A DNA stretch of 64,000 nucleotides from assembly GCA_964560875.1 (NCBI GenBank), contig CAZLMW010000001.1:1-64000 (forward strand), written 5' to 3'. Source of the stretch: CAZLMW01 sp964560875 (GTDB lineage Bacteria; Myxococcota_A; UBA9042). The first letter of the stretch is position 1, and each line of letters begins with the position of its first letter. Positions 35,301 through 44,686 of the stretch are shown one piece after another. Under the pieces are notes generated by a model that was not told the DNA's origin, made no database searches, and was given only the letters and a program-made list of their open reading frames with translations. Both the position numbers and the translations under genes were made by a program.

Positions 35301-37136
35301 ATGGCGCTGCTTGGCGCTTTCAACCACATGCACATCTTCATCGACCCGACCCCCGACGTGGACAAGTCGTACGCCGAGCGCAAGCGCCTGTTCGATTTGG
35401 GGCGGTCGTCCTGGGCCGACTACGACAGGTCGATCATCAGCAAAGGCGGCGGTGTCTGGGACCGGGGCGCCAAGTCGATCCCGCTGACCGACGCTGTGCA
35501 GAAGATGCTCGGCACCAAGCGCACCGAGATGAGCGGCACCGAGATCGTCAAGGCGATGCTCATGGCCGACGTCGACCTGCTGTGGAACGGCGGCATCGGC
35601 ACGTACGTCAAAGCGAGCTTCGAGACCCACTCCGACGTGGGCGACAAGGCCAATGACGACGTGCGCGTCGACGCGACCGAGCTGCGCTGCCGGGTCGTTG
35701 GTGAGGGCGGCAACCTGGGCTGTACACACGCATCGCGCGTGGAATTCTCACTGCGCGGCGGGCGCATCACGTCCGACGCTGTCGACAACTCCGGTGGCGT
35801 CGACCTGAGCGACCACGAGGTCAACCTGAAGGTGCTTTTCGCGCCGCTGTTGCAGGCCAAGACCATCGACACGGACGCGCGCAACGAGCTGCTGTTCGAA
35901 GTGGACGAGCTGGTGTGCGCCGATGTGCTCCACGACAACTACCAGCACACGCTCGGCATCTCCGTCGCCGAAACGGAGTCGCCGCGTACCATCAGCAACT
36001 GGAACACCGCGATCGTTTTCCTCGCCGACAAGCTCGGCATCGACCGCGACCTGCAGCTCCTCCCCACGCGCGACATCCTCAAGGAGCGGCGCAACGCCAG
36101 CCTCGGCCTGACCCGGCCCGAGATCGCGCGCATCGTGGCGTTCGCGAAGATGTGGCTGTTCGAGAAGCTGTCGGCCGATCGCGCGTGCTCCCAGCACGTG
36201 GCGCGTGAATACCTTGACGCTTACTTCCCCGCGGCGGTTCGCGAGCGTTTCCCCGACGCCGTTACGGGTCACAAGCTCGCCCACGAGATCATCTGCACGG
36301 TCTGGTGCAACGAGGTGGTCGACTTCGCGGGCGCGCTGTTGATGCCCAACCTCGCGGTCGAATATGAGCGACCCGCTGCGGTGCTCTGCAACGCCTACTC
36401 GCTGGCGGTGCGGGTGTTGGACGTGCGCCGAATGCGCGCCGACTTGATGCGGCTCGACGGCAAGATGGAAGCGACGTTGCAGTATCGCGCGTTTGCCGAG
36501 ATCGAGCGGTCGGTTGCCGCCGCTACACGTGGCTTGCTGGCGATGTATCCGGGAGATCGTCTCCACGCGGCGCTCGGCCGTTCCGACGAGCTGCGCGCGC
36601 TGGCCGACGAGATGAGCGAACGCATGGCCAAGTCGCCCAACCGCTCGCAGCGCAACTCGCTCCGGAGCCATGCGGGGCGATGGCAGAAGCTCGGATTGCC
36701 GCGTCAGATCGCCCGGGACCTGGCACGGCTCAAGGAGATGACCGCCGTGTTCGCCGTCGACGCGCTCAGCCGCAGCGCCGAGATCCCCGCGTCGAAAGCG
36801 ACCGCCTTGTGGTTCTCCGTGGCCGAACAGACGGGGATCGGGGCGCTCATCAACGGGGACACCGGTGTTCCCGGCAGCCGTTGGGAAGCCGCTGCGACCG
36901 CGAGCCTGCGTCAAGACTTGACCGAATCGATGCTCGCCCTTGCCAAACAAGCGGCGGCCAAGTGCGGCGACGATCGGAAAGCGACGGCGGCGGTCCGCAA
37001 GATGCTGAAGAACGGCGCCGGACTGGCAGACATCTGCGAACTTGCGCGGCATATTCCTGCTGAACGCAACCCGATGCCGGCGCTTGTTGTCCTGACGACG
37101 CGCTTGCGCACCATCCTTCCCGCCAACGGGGGCTGA
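32325..37136 (+). CDS. gdhB: NAD-specific glutamate dehydrogenase, large 180-kDa type
   Basis: 1603 residues, matching the usual length (about 1600) of the large bacterial NAD-GDH class (as in Streptomyces clavuligerus and Pseudomonas GdhB). An N-terminal regulatory half (about 1-700, ACT-like segments) precedes the catalytic core. The substrate loop and catalytic Lys region GGLRWSDRPDDFRTEILG is near 806-823, followed by KNTLIVPVGSKGGFVLKKP. The NAD-binding domain has GIGDMSGDVFGNGMLLS near 975-991 and VVGEGGNLG near 1125-1133. It converts glutamate to 2-oxoglutarate and ammonia for amino-acid catabolism. The ATG follows AGGAAA. A small unknown gene follows after seven bases. Confidence 0.93.
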   Translation: MTVQEHTGTRARQRDDRRMLLAQRVEASLNGADEKRRQQILFMSESVLKRADDELLNRHPAEGFYAHIVNALESVLNRADGQIKTGCSFPGLDTHGYELPTYVLETCMADQPFIVDTIKLVLRRLEVRILGTLNMILPVRRAENGDLLDMSMDLEGAANESFTCHLLSAGTTRGREQLIKQTVHRHLERAVRVVGDFRRMQRVVRDVDTSLRFTATEQPERKRYLDEVTDFGEWLLAENFVFMGAFRFDGDGNPIARVGLGHFDDSPLESDPAATLGGDAPLVSIAQTRIDSPVHREGRMQEIRIRTFDEDGNSNGGVIFQGLFTYNGLTAAASNVPVLRMRLQRMVEAEELVPRSHRMKLFIAFFNRLPLTYTFAASDEEIRGLINEAIDVDFGGTARLHSFAYPQRELAHVFVMVTAGHYGERLRWRVQREIKRRFQPDYVKFRLLAGKTDATLWHFELSSDDRLAKPDLGELNDRVVTIVSPWLERMRQMLASLGVDEHQIDRWCGVYGDALHDEYCQRIEARHLLADLQAFDRVHATGDYQLFVRQRSDGKSVRLIVHSDTDNALTDILPVIDNFGLRVQGEKTVEMVDAEGRSIFMETYRIPIGERQGSHLLDHREPFLEGIRAALDGRMNSSTLNLLLLPARLDWRQLQILRAYIGYARQVGAAFPPNLVQSVFHSNPACVNVLLDYFHARFSPELDGKRLSAHDDDRKAKVGVITDAFYAALSEVESAVEDKILRMFFNLISATLRTNFYQRPDVARGLSFKLRCADVEIMNDPRPLYEIYVYEPNVEGVHLRGGPVARGGLRWSDRPDDFRTEILGLMLTQMVKNTLIVPVGSKGGFVLKKPIADYAERRKRADELYEVFINGLLDVTDNLVDGKPVFPEDVVTYDGADPYLVVAADKGTAHLSDTANRIATQRGFWLGDAFASGGSQGYDHKVYGITAKGAWVCVQRLFRELGVDTQKDRFTCVGIGDMSGDVFGNGMLLSRSMALLGAFNHMHIFIDPTPDVDKSYAERKRLFDLGRSSWADYDRSIISKGGGVWDRGAKSIPLTDAVQKMLGTKRTEMSGTEIVKAMLMADVDLLWNGGIGTYVKASFETHSDVGDKANDDVRVDATELRCRVVGEGGNLGCTHASRVEFSLRGGRITSDAVDNSGGVDLSDHEVNLKVLFAPLLQAKTIDTDARNELLFEVDELVCADVLHDNYQHTLGISVAETESPRTISNWNTAIVFLADKLGIDRDLQLLPTRDILKERRNASLGLTRPEIARIVAFAKMWLFEKLSADRACSQHVAREYLDAYFPAAVRERFPDAVTGHKLAHEIICTVWCNEVVDFAGALLMPNLAVEYERPAAVLCNAYSLAVRVLDVRRMRADLMRLDGKMEATLQYRAFAEIERSVAAATRGLLAMYPGDRLHAALGRSDELRALADEMSERMAKSPNRSQRNSLRSHAGRWQKLGLPRQIARDLARLKEMTAVFAVDALSRSAEIPASKATALWFSVAEQTGIGALINGDTGVPGSRWEAAATASLRQDLTESMLALAKQAAAKCGDDRKATAAVRKMLKNGAGLADICELARHIPAERNPMPALVVLTTRLRTILPANGG

Positions 37137-37143
37137 GACCGCC

Positions 37144-37722
37144 ATGACCGACACCACCGCGCAGCTCCAGGCTTGCGAACGACGCATTGAAGAGACCTCC
37201 GCGCAGATCGCGAAGGTCCTTGCTTCGGATATCCAAGGCTACCCCGACCGCGAGTTGCAGCGTCGTTTCCTGACCCACAGCGAGGTCGCGGGGTCGATCA
37301 CGGACGCCGCACTCAAGAAGCTGCGAACCGATGCGGGCGCCCTCGGAGCCGATCTGGCCGACCGCGTGGTGGACACCTTGGCCGACCAAGCCTTGTGGAC
37401 CGCGTTGCTCGACGCGGGCTCCGAAGTCCCTGGCGGAAAGGAATTCAGGTCGATCGCGCCGGTCTGGGCCGCGCTCGGCTTTATCGACGCCGACTTCGAG
37501 GAGCTCGCGAGCGCCGCCGGATTGCATGACGACCGCGATCCCGCCGGATACGCGCCCCCGCGCCGGTTCGTCGACCGCCTGTACCTGCCGACCCTGGTCG
37601 AGACGATGCTTCGCGAGCTGGCCAACCTCGCCAACTTGCGCGTGGCCGCGTCCGCTGAGGCCGAAGCCGAAACACGCGACTCGTTGTCCGCGCGCTGGGC
37701 CGCGGCAGCCCCCGACGAATAG
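37144..37722 (+). CDS. Small protein downstream of NAD-GDH, unknown function
   Basis: 192 residues, predicted all-helical and soluble. No Cys, no TM segment and no family recognised. The N-terminal helix (QLQACERRIEETSAQIAKVL) may form a coiled coil. It begins seven bases after the GDH stop on the same strand, so it is almost certainly co-transcribed with GDH and may be an accessory or assembly partner; this is inference from position only. The 146 bases after it before the giant kinase gene show nothing else. Confidence 0.6.
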   Translation: MTDTTAQLQACERRIEETSAQIAKVLASDIQGYPDRELQRRFLTHSEVAGSITDAALKKLRTDAGALGADLADRVVDTLADQALWTALLDAGSEVPGGKEFRSIAPVWAALGFIDADFEELASAAGLHDDRDPAGYAPPRRFVDRLYLPTLVETMLRELANLANLRVAASAEAEAETRDSLSARWAAAAPDE

Positions 37723-37868
37723 CTGACGCCGTCGGCCAACCGGCGCGAAGCATCAGCCCCTGGCGTTAGAACAAAGCACAACCTGCGCGCCTTCGGTCGT
37801 GTTCACGGTCACGAATCTTGCGGCTCGGCGGCATCCGACGGAGACTGCGGATCGCGACGAATTCCGCC

Positions 37869-40800
37869 ATGCTGATGATCCCCGGTCACACCATCCACGA
37901 GCAGCTCTACGAGGGGCGAAAATCCGTCGTATATCGTGGTGTTCGCGACGAAGATCAGCGGCCGATCGTCGTCAAGATTCCGCGCGAAGCCTATCCCACA
38001 GCCAAGGACATCGCGCGCGTTCGCCACGAATTCCGCATCAACCGCAACCTGATGACCGGCGGCGTCGTGGGGATCATCGAGGCGATCTCGCTGGAGCGCC
38101 ACGGCAACGGGCTCGCGACGGTTCTCGAAGACATCAACGGCGTCACGCTCAGCGATCTCGTCGCCTACGGCCGCGTTTCGACTGCGGAATTCCTGGACGT
38201 CGCGATCAAGGTGTCGAAGGCCCTCGCCGAGATCCACGCCGCCGACGTCATCCACAAGGACATCAAGCCGCAGAACATCATCATCAATCGCGATACCGGC
38301 GTGGTGCGCATCACCGACTTTGGGGTGAGCACGCAGCTATCTCGCGAGCAACAGAAGCTCGTCAGCCCGACCAGGCTCGAGGGCACTCTGGCCTACATGG
38401 CGCCCGAGCAGACCGGACGCATGAACCGGCCGCTCGACTATCGCTGCGACCTCTACAGCCTCGGCTGCACCTTCTACGAGCTGTTGACGCGGCGCCGTCC
38501 ATTCCGGTCCGAAGACCCGATGGAAGTGGTTCACGCCCACATCGCCATCGAGCCGACACCGCCCCACGAGATCGACCCGACAGTGCCGACGATGCTGTCG
38601 GCCATCACGCTCAAGCTGATGGCCAAGACGGCCGACGGCCGCTACCAGAGCGCACACGGCTTGATGCGGGACCTGCAACGATGCCGCCAACAAGTCGCCG
38701 AGCTGGGTGGCATCGAGCCCTTCGAAATCGGCACCGAAGACGTGTATGCGCGCTTCGTCCTGCCGCAGAAGCTCTACGGCCGGTCCAACCAGGTGCACGA
38801 CCTGATGATGGCCTTCGAACGGGCGGCGGACGGGCGCAGCGAGAGCCTGTTTGTCGGCGGGTACTCCGGTGTCGGCAAGTCGGCGCTGGTGTCCGAGGTG
38901 AAGCGGCCCATCGTCAAACGGCGCGGTTACTTCGTGTCGGGCAAGATCGACCAACACCAGCGTTCGGTGCCCTACTCGGTGTTCATCCAGGCGTTCGGTG
39001 AGCTGGTCCGCCAGATCCTGACCGAGCCCGCCGAGCGCATCGCCACGTGGCGCGCTGAGATCCTCAAGGCGGTCGGCGATAACGGCGCGGTCATCACCGA
39101 CCTGATCCCGGGCCTCGAGCTGATCATTGGCGAGCAGGGTCACGTCGCTGAGCTTTCCGCGGCGGAGGCGAACAACCGCTTCAACTCGATCTTCATGGAC
39201 TTCGTGTCCGTGTTCGCGCGCCCCAACCACCCGCTGGTCATCTTCCTCGACGATCTGCAGTGGGCGGACACCCCTTCTCTGAAGCTGCTGAGCCGTCTCG
39301 CGTCCGCGCCCGAAGTCGAGTACCTGCTCATCATCGGCGCGTACCGCGACAACGAGGTAACCGACGACCACCCGTGCATGGTCACCATCTCCGAGATCGA
39401 GCGCGCCGGCGGGACCGTCACCCGCATGAACCTGCACGGGCTCGGCGTCGAACCGCTGACTCAATTCGTCGCCGACGCGCTGCACAGCACCACACGCGGC
39501 GCGCTGAAGCTTTCGCAGCTGGTGTTGGCGAAGACGCGCGGCAACCCGTTCTTCGTCGGCGAATTCCTGATGGCCCTCTACCGCGAAGGCCTGATTCGTC
39601 ACGACCCAGCGGCCGGATGGAAGTGGGACATCGACGCCATCGCGGCGGCCGGGTTCACGTCCAACGTCGTCGAGATGATGACGGAGCGCATCCGCGAACT
39701 TGGCGAAGCCACGCTCCGGACGTTGTCGCAGGCCGCGTGTATCGGTAACCGCTTCACAATCGGCACCCTCGCCGCCGTCGCCGGAACGAGCCGCGCCAAG
39801 GCCAGCTTGATGTTATGGCCGGCCGTGCAAGAGGGCCTGATCGCGCCAACGGACGACAATTGGAAGCTGGTGACCGCCACCGGCGACGAGCTTACGGCGA
39901 CGATCCAGGGCATCGAGGCGTCCTACGTCTTTGTCCATGACCGCGTGCAGCAGGCCGCGTACGAGTTGATGCCCGAAGACGAGCAGATCGACGCGCATCT
40001 GCATATTGGCCGGACGCTCCTCGGCGACCGGCCGTTCGAGGAGATCGAGGACCAGGTCTTCAAGATCTGCAACCACTTCGCGGTCGGCATCAACCGGATG
40101 TCGAGCCCGGCCGAACGGTATCGGCTCGCGAAGCTGAGCTACATCGCCGGCAAGAAGGCCAAACGCAGCGCCGCCTACGATCCGGCCATCGAGTATTTCC
40201 GCGCGGGCATCGATCTGCTCGGCGACCAGATGTGGGCCGACTCCGAAGGCATGTCGATGGGCCTGGCCAAGAACCTGTCCGAGTGCATCTACCTGACCGG
40301 CCAGTACGACGAGGCCGAGAAGCTGTTCGACGAGGTGCTTGCCCACTGCCACGCAGACCTTGAGCTGGCGGCGGTCTACAACCTCAAGGTCGTGCTGTAC
40401 GCGTCGACGTCGCGTTACAACGAAGCCATCGCGTGCGGCGTCCAAGCGCTCAAGCACTGCGGCATCAAGTTCAGCCCAGACGTCTCGAAGACGACGGTGA
40501 TCGTCGAAGTCCTGCGCACCAAGTGGTTGATGCGCGGCAAGTCTATCGACAGCCTCGAATACCTGCCGGAGCTGGCCGAACCCCGCCTTATCGTCGCCGT
40601 CAGCGTGATCAACGAGATGGCCGCGCCCGCGTTCTTCCTCGACACGAACCTGTACACGGTGCTCGTACTCAAGATGCTTCATGTCTCGCTTGCCCACGGC
40701 AACAGCGAGCTGAGCAGCTATTCGTACGCGCTATACGGGATGATCTGCGGCGCGTTCCTGAGCGACTTCGAATCAGGCCTGAAATTCGGCGAACTCGCGC

Positions 40801-43238
40801 TGCGGCTCAACAAGAAGTACCAGTGCCCCGAGGTGGTCGCGAAGATTCACTTCATCATGGGCATCTTCATCAACCCGTGGCGCAACGACGTACGCACCAA
40901 CCTCGAATACCTGAGCACCGGCTACAAGGAAGGCCGCGTCGCGGGTGACCTCGTCTACACGGGCTACAGCGGGTTGGCGCAGATCTACTCGATGCTCGTG
41001 TATGGCGAGCAGCTCGACCTCTTCTTCCGTGAGAGCCATCGCTTCCTCGAGTTCTTGCGGCGCACCGGAGACGACGACGCGGCCGATTGCATCGTGGTGA
41101 TGCAGCGGATGGTGCTGTGTTTGCAGGGCATGACGACGTCGCGCATGGACTTCGGCGACGATTCCCTGGAGGAGAAGGCGTTCCTCAAGCGGCTGACCCC
41201 CAAGAAGATGAAGATCCCGCTGTACCTGTTCCACATCCTCAAGATGCGGTGCATGTACGTCTTTGGAGAGTTCGAAAAGGTCCTGGAACACGCCGACCTT
41301 GCCGCCCCTTACGCCGAATCGTGCATCGGCCTGCCGTTCACGGTTGACGTCGAGCTGCTCCAGGCCCTCGCCGCGTTGCGAATGGCGGCCAACCCGGACA
41401 ACCCGCGGGGACCGCTGATGCGGCGCGCGAAGAAGTCTCTCAAGAAGCTCAAGCTGTGGTCGGACAGCGCGCCCAACAACTACCTGCAGAAGGTCGAAAT
41501 CGTGCGCGCCGAGATGGCTCGGGTCCGAGGCGACAACTCGGCCGCCATCAACGCGTTCGAAGTCGCGATGGCGATCGCGCGCAACAACAACTTCATCCAG
41601 GACGAGGCCATCGCTTGCGAGCTCGCCGGCCGCTTTCACCAGGAGCAGGACCGATTCCGGATGGCGCGCTCCTATCTCACCGACGCACGGTACGCGTATG
41701 CGCGCTGGGGAGCGCTGGAGAAGGTGTCAGCGCTCGAGGATGAATTCCCGGTCCTCAAACACGCCCACGAATCGACCTCCACCACGATCACCACCACCGG
41801 CGAGTCGACAACATCGGGACACGGCGCGTTCGACATCCTGTCGGTGATGAAAGCTTCGCAGGCCATCTCGTCGGAGATCGTGCTCGAGAAGCTGCTGCGC
41901 CTCTTGCTGCGGACCGTCATCGAAAACGCGGGCGCCCGACGCGGCGTGCTGCTGCTCGAACGCGACGGCGAGATGATGATCCAGGCCGAGGGCACCGCAC
42001 AGTCCGATCGCTACACAGTGCTCCAACAGCGGCCGATCACCGGCGACAACGACGTGGCGTCAACCGTCATCAACTTCGTCACGCGCACCGCGGAAACCGT
42101 CGTGCTCCACGACGCATCGGAAGACGCCCGGTTCGCCCAGGATCGGTACATCCAGCGTCATCGTCCACGCTCGGTTCTCGTTGCGCCCATCCACCACGCA
42201 AGCGACCTCATCGGCGTGCTCTACCTGGAGAACAACCTCAACACCGGCGTCTTCACGAAGGACCGACTCGAGGTCATCCAGATGCTGTCGTCGCAGATCG
42301 CCATCTCGATCGAAAACGCGACGCTCTACCAGAAACAGGAAGAGATGGCGGCCAGCATGTCGCGTTTTGTGCCGACCGGGTTTCTCGAGGTGCTCGGCAA
42401 GCGCTCGATCCTCAACGTGGGCCTCGGCGACGCCGTGCAGCGCGAAATGACCGTGCTGTTCTCCGATATCCGCTCGTTCACCGCGATGTGCGAGCAGATG
42501 CAGCCGCAGCAAATCTTCAACTTCATCAACGAATACCTGCGGCGCGTGGGCCCGGTGATCCGCCAGTACCGTGGCTTTATCGACAAGTACATCGGCGACG
42601 CGATCATGGCGCTTTTCCCCCATCGCGCCGACGACGCCCTGCACGCGGCCGTAGCCCTGCAGCGCCACGTCACCGCGTTCAATGTGGAACGTGCAGCGCG
42701 CGGCGAGCCTCCCATCTCGATCGGTGTCGGCCTGCACCTCGGCCAGCTGATGCTCGGCACCATCGGCGAGGAAGCCCGCCTCGAAGGCACGGTCATCGCG
42801 GACGCCGTCAACATGGCGTCACGCTTCGAAGGCCTGACCAAGATGTTCGGTGCGCACATCCTCGTCAGCGGCAACACGCTCGAATCCATGGCCCAGCGCG
42901 GTCGCTTCAAGGCCCGCTACCTGGGTGAAGTTCAACTTCGTGGACGCACCGAGAACACGGCGATTTACGAGATCTTTGACAGCAATGATGAAGCGTCCGT
43001 TGCGCACAAGGAGGCGACCCGAGAGACCTTCGAACGCGGCGTCAAAGCGTTCATCAAGGACGACCTCGACACGGCCCTGGCGTCGATGAAGGTGGTGCTG
43101 GCGAGCGATCCGCAGGACGCGGCGGCGCAGTACTACTTCGACAAGATCGCGGCCGAGACACTCACCGAACCCGGCGATGATGACGAACCGGCAGGCCGCG
43201 GCATCTTCCGGGGCTTCGATTCCAGCCCAAAGGCGTAG
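37869..43238 (+). CDS. Giant sensor: Ser/Thr kinase - AAA/STAND ATPase - GAF - adenylate cyclase
   Basis: 1789 residues, cytoplasmic. The kinase domain (about 8-275) has Lys36, HKDIKPQN 129-136 and DFG 150-152. An AAA/STAND ATPase follows (Walker A GYSGVGKS 331-338, Walker B LVIFLDDLQWADT near 460). A long helical TPR-like region (about 700-1310) comes next, then a GAF domain (about 1337-1490), a short linker and a class III adenylate/guanylate cyclase (about 1515-1700). The cyclase keeps its metal Asp (FSDIRSFT), Lys/Asp (DKYIGDAIM) and Asn/Arg (AVNMASRFEG), so it should be active. This is the architecture of trifunctional cyanobacterial/myxobacterial kinases with a cyclase in place of the histidine kinase. 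It probably couples a small-molecule signal to cAMP or cGMP. ATG 37869 or 37875 start. Confidence 0.85.
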   Translation: MLMIPGHTIHEQLYEGRKSVVYRGVRDEDQRPIVVKIPREAYPTAKDIARVRHEFRINRNLMTGGVVGIIEAISLERHGNGLATVLEDINGVTLSDLVAYGRVSTAEFLDVAIKVSKALAEIHAADVIHKDIKPQNIIINRDTGVVRITDFGVSTQLSREQQKLVSPTRLEGTLAYMAPEQTGRMNRPLDYRCDLYSLGCTFYELLTRRRPFRSEDPMEVVHAHIAIEPTPPHEIDPTVPTMLSAITLKLMAKTADGRYQSAHGLMRDLQRCRQQVAELGGIEPFEIGTEDVYARFVLPQKLYGRSNQVHDLMMAFERAADGRSESLFVGGYSGVGKSALVSEVKRPIVKRRGYFVSGKIDQHQRSVPYSVFIQAFGELVRQILTEPAERIATWRAEILKAVGDNGAVITDLIPGLELIIGEQGHVAELSAAEANNRFNSIFMDFVSVFARPNHPLVIFLDDLQWADTPSLKLLSRLASAPEVEYLLIIGAYRDNEVTDDHPCMVTISEIERAGGTVTRMNLHGLGVEPLTQFVADALHSTTRGALKLSQLVLAKTRGNPFFVGEFLMALYREGLIRHDPAAGWKWDIDAIAAAGFTSNVVEMMTERIRELGEATLRTLSQAACIGNRFTIGTLAAVAGTSRAKASLMLWPAVQEGLIAPTDDNWKLVTATGDELTATIQGIEASYVFVHDRVQQAAYELMPEDEQIDAHLHIGRTLLGDRPFEEIEDQVFKICNHFAVGINRMSSPAERYRLAKLSYIAGKKAKRSAAYDPAIEYFRAGIDLLGDQMWADSEGMSMGLAKNLSECIYLTGQYDEAEKLFDEVLAHCHADLELAAVYNLKVVLYASTSRYNEAIACGVQALKHCGIKFSPDVSKTTVIVEVLRTKWLMRGKSIDSLEYLPELAEPRLIVAVSVINEMAAPAFFLDTNLYTVLVLKMLHVSLAHGNSELSSYSYALYGMICGAFLSDFESGLKFGELALRLNKKYQCPEVVAKIHFIMGIFINPWRNDVRTNLEYLSTGYKEGRVAGDLVYTGYSGLAQIYSMLVYGEQLDLFFRESHRFLEFLRRTGDDDAADCIVVMQRMVLCLQGMTTSRMDFGDDSLEEKAFLKRLTPKKMKIPLYLFHILKMRCMYVFGEFEKVLEHADLAAPYAESCIGLPFTVDVELLQALAALRMAANPDNPRGPLMRRAKKSLKKLKLWSDSAPNNYLQKVEIVRAEMARVRGDNSAAINAFEVAMAIARNNNFIQDEAIACELAGRFHQEQDRFRMARSYLTDARYAYARWGALEKVSALEDEFPVLKHAHESTSTTITTTGESTTSGHGAFDILSVMKASQAISSEIVLEKLLRLLLRTVIENAGARRGVLLLERDGEMMIQAEGTAQSDRYTVLQQRPITGDNDVASTVINFVTRTAETVVLHDASEDARFAQDRYIQRHRPRSVLVAPIHHASDLIGVLYLENNLNTGVFTKDRLEVIQMLSSQIAISIENATLYQKQEEMAASMSRFVPTGFLEVLGKRSILNVGLGDAVQREMTVLFSDIRSFTAMCEQMQPQQIFNFINEYLRRVGPVIRQYRGFIDKYIGDAIMALFPHRADDALHAAVALQRHVTAFNVERAARGEPPISIGVGLHLGQLMLGTIGEEARLEGTVIADAVNMASRFEGLTKMFGAHILVSGNTLESMAQRGRFKARYLGEVQLRGRTENTAIYEIFDSNDEASVAHKEATRETFERGVKAFIKDDLDTALASMKVVLASDPQDAAAQYYFDKIAAETLTEPGDDDEPAGRGIFRGFDSSPKA

Positions 43239-43249
43239 ATCGTAGGCAG

Positions 43250-44686
43250 CTACGCCGAAAAGCGCGGATTCGTGCCGAGAAACGAGTGCGCCTTGACCTC
43301 GCTGATGGTCACGGTCGCCAGCTCGCCTGGCCACTTGAACAGCGCGCCGGGTTCGTTCGCGTCGACGTTGACCTTCATGTTGTGCTGCGTGCGCCCCATG
43401 AGCTGCATCGGCGCGAGGTGCCCCAGCGCAGCCTTGGATTGGCTGCTCGGCCCCTTCTTCTGCATCGTCGACATGCCCTCGAAAAGGACCTCGACATCGC
43501 GCCCAAGGTGCTCGGCCATCCACGCGTCGGTGATGCGTCCCTGGAGCTCCTGCACCCGGCGCAGGCGTTCTTTCTTCACCTGTTTGGGCACGTCATCTTC
43601 GATGCGGGCCGCGGAGGTTGCGGGGCGCGCCGAGTAGGAGAACGAGTAGATGGATTGGTACCGCACGCGCTCGAGCAGCTGCATTGTCAGCTCGAAGTCG
43701 TCGTCCGTCTCGCCCGGGAAGCCGACGATGATGTCCGTGGTCATGGCGATGTCGGGCCGAAGCTCGCGCAGTCGGTCGATGCGGCCGCAATAGTCTTCAA
43801 TCACGGTGCGGCGACGCATCATCCGCAGCACGCGCTCACTGCCCGCCTGCACCGGCAAGTGGAACCACGGCATCAGCTTGGGCAGGTCCCCAAAAGCCTC
43901 GATGAGCGTGTCGTTGCAGTCCATCGGGTGGCTGGTCGTGAAGCGAATCCGATGCAGGCCCTCGACGTCGTGGATCTTGCGAATGAGCCCTGCGAAATCG
44001 ACCTCGGCGCCCCGCTTGTCGCGGCCGTAGCTGTTGACGTTCTGACCGAGCAGCGTCACTTCACGCACGCCGTGATCGACCAGCATCCGCACTTCGTCGA
44101 CGATGTCATCCGATGGCTTGCTGACTTCGCGGCCGCGTGTCGTGGGCACGATGCAGAACGAGCAGAACTTGTTGCAGCCCTTCATCACCGTCACAAACGA
44201 GGTCACTCGACCGTCATTGGGCGGCAGCGGGCGCGCGAACTCGTAGGTCTTGCGGTGAATCTGCTCGATCTCGGCGCGGCGAATGTGCTCCTCGCGGGCC
44301 TTGGACGCCAACTCGGGTAGCCGCATCATCTGGTCGGGGCCGACGACGAGGTCGAGGTGTGGCACGCGCTTGAGCAGCCGATCCCCTTCCTGTTGAGCCA
44401 CGCAACCGGACACAGCCAGCACGAGCTCGGGGTTGTGCTCCTTCAAACGCCGCAGCTTGCCGAGCCGCGAGTCCATCTTGTGCTCGGACTTTTCGCGCAC
44501 GCTGCAGGTGTTGAGCACGATCAGGTCGGCGACTGTCACGTCATCGGTGGTCGTATACCCCGCGCCGGACAGCGATTCGATCATCCGTTCGCTGTCGTAC
44601 ACGTTCATCTGGCAGCCGAACGTCTCGAAATAGACGAAGCGGCCGCGGTCGTCCGTGGCGGGAAGCTGGCCCGGGCCGGTGGTCAT
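43250..44686 (-). CDS. miaB: tRNA-2-methylthio-N6-dimethylallyladenosine synthase MiaB
   Basis: 478 residues. N-terminal MTTase domain with Cys25, Cys61 and Cys95 (FGCQMN, LNTCSVREKSEHK, SGCVAQQ) binding the auxiliary cluster; the radical SAM cluster motif CNKFCSFC at 171-178; then the C-terminal TRAM domain (about 390-478). It adds a methylthio group to the i6A37 position of tRNAs reading U-starting codons. The ATG at 44686 lies within the ATGA stop of the upstream lipoprotein, which sets the start. The C-terminal end is 11 bases from the convergent giant kinase gene. Confidence 0.93.
   Translation of the reverse strand: MTTGPGQLPATDDRGRFVYFETFGCQMNVYDSERMIESLSGAGYTTTDDVTVADLIVLNTCSVREKSEHKMDSRLGKLRRLKEHNPELVLAVSGCVAQQEGDRLLKRVPHLDLVVGPDQMMRLPELASKAREEHIRRAEIEQIHRKTYEFARPLPPNDGRVTSFVTVMKGCNKFCSFCIVPTTRGREVSKPSDDIVDEVRMLVDHGVREVTLLGQNVNSYGRDKRGAEVDFAGLIRKIHDVEGLHRIRFTTSHPMDCNDTLIEAFGDLPKLMPWFHLPVQAGSERVLRMMRRRTVIEDYCGRIDRLRELRPDIAMTTDIIVGFPGETDDDFELTMQLLERVRYQSIYSFSYSARPATSAARIEDDVPKQVKKERLRRVQELQGRITDAWMAEHLGRDVEVLFEGMSTMQKKGPSSQSKAALGHLAPMQLMGRTQHNMKVNVDANEPGALFKWPGELATVTISEVKAHSFLGTNPRFSA

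Noticed and set aside
32244..35729. 1161-residue open frame antisense to the GDH gene
   Set aside because: A high-GC antisense shadow of a well-recognised gene; its composition (many His, Asp, Arg and Val) shows no fold or motif.
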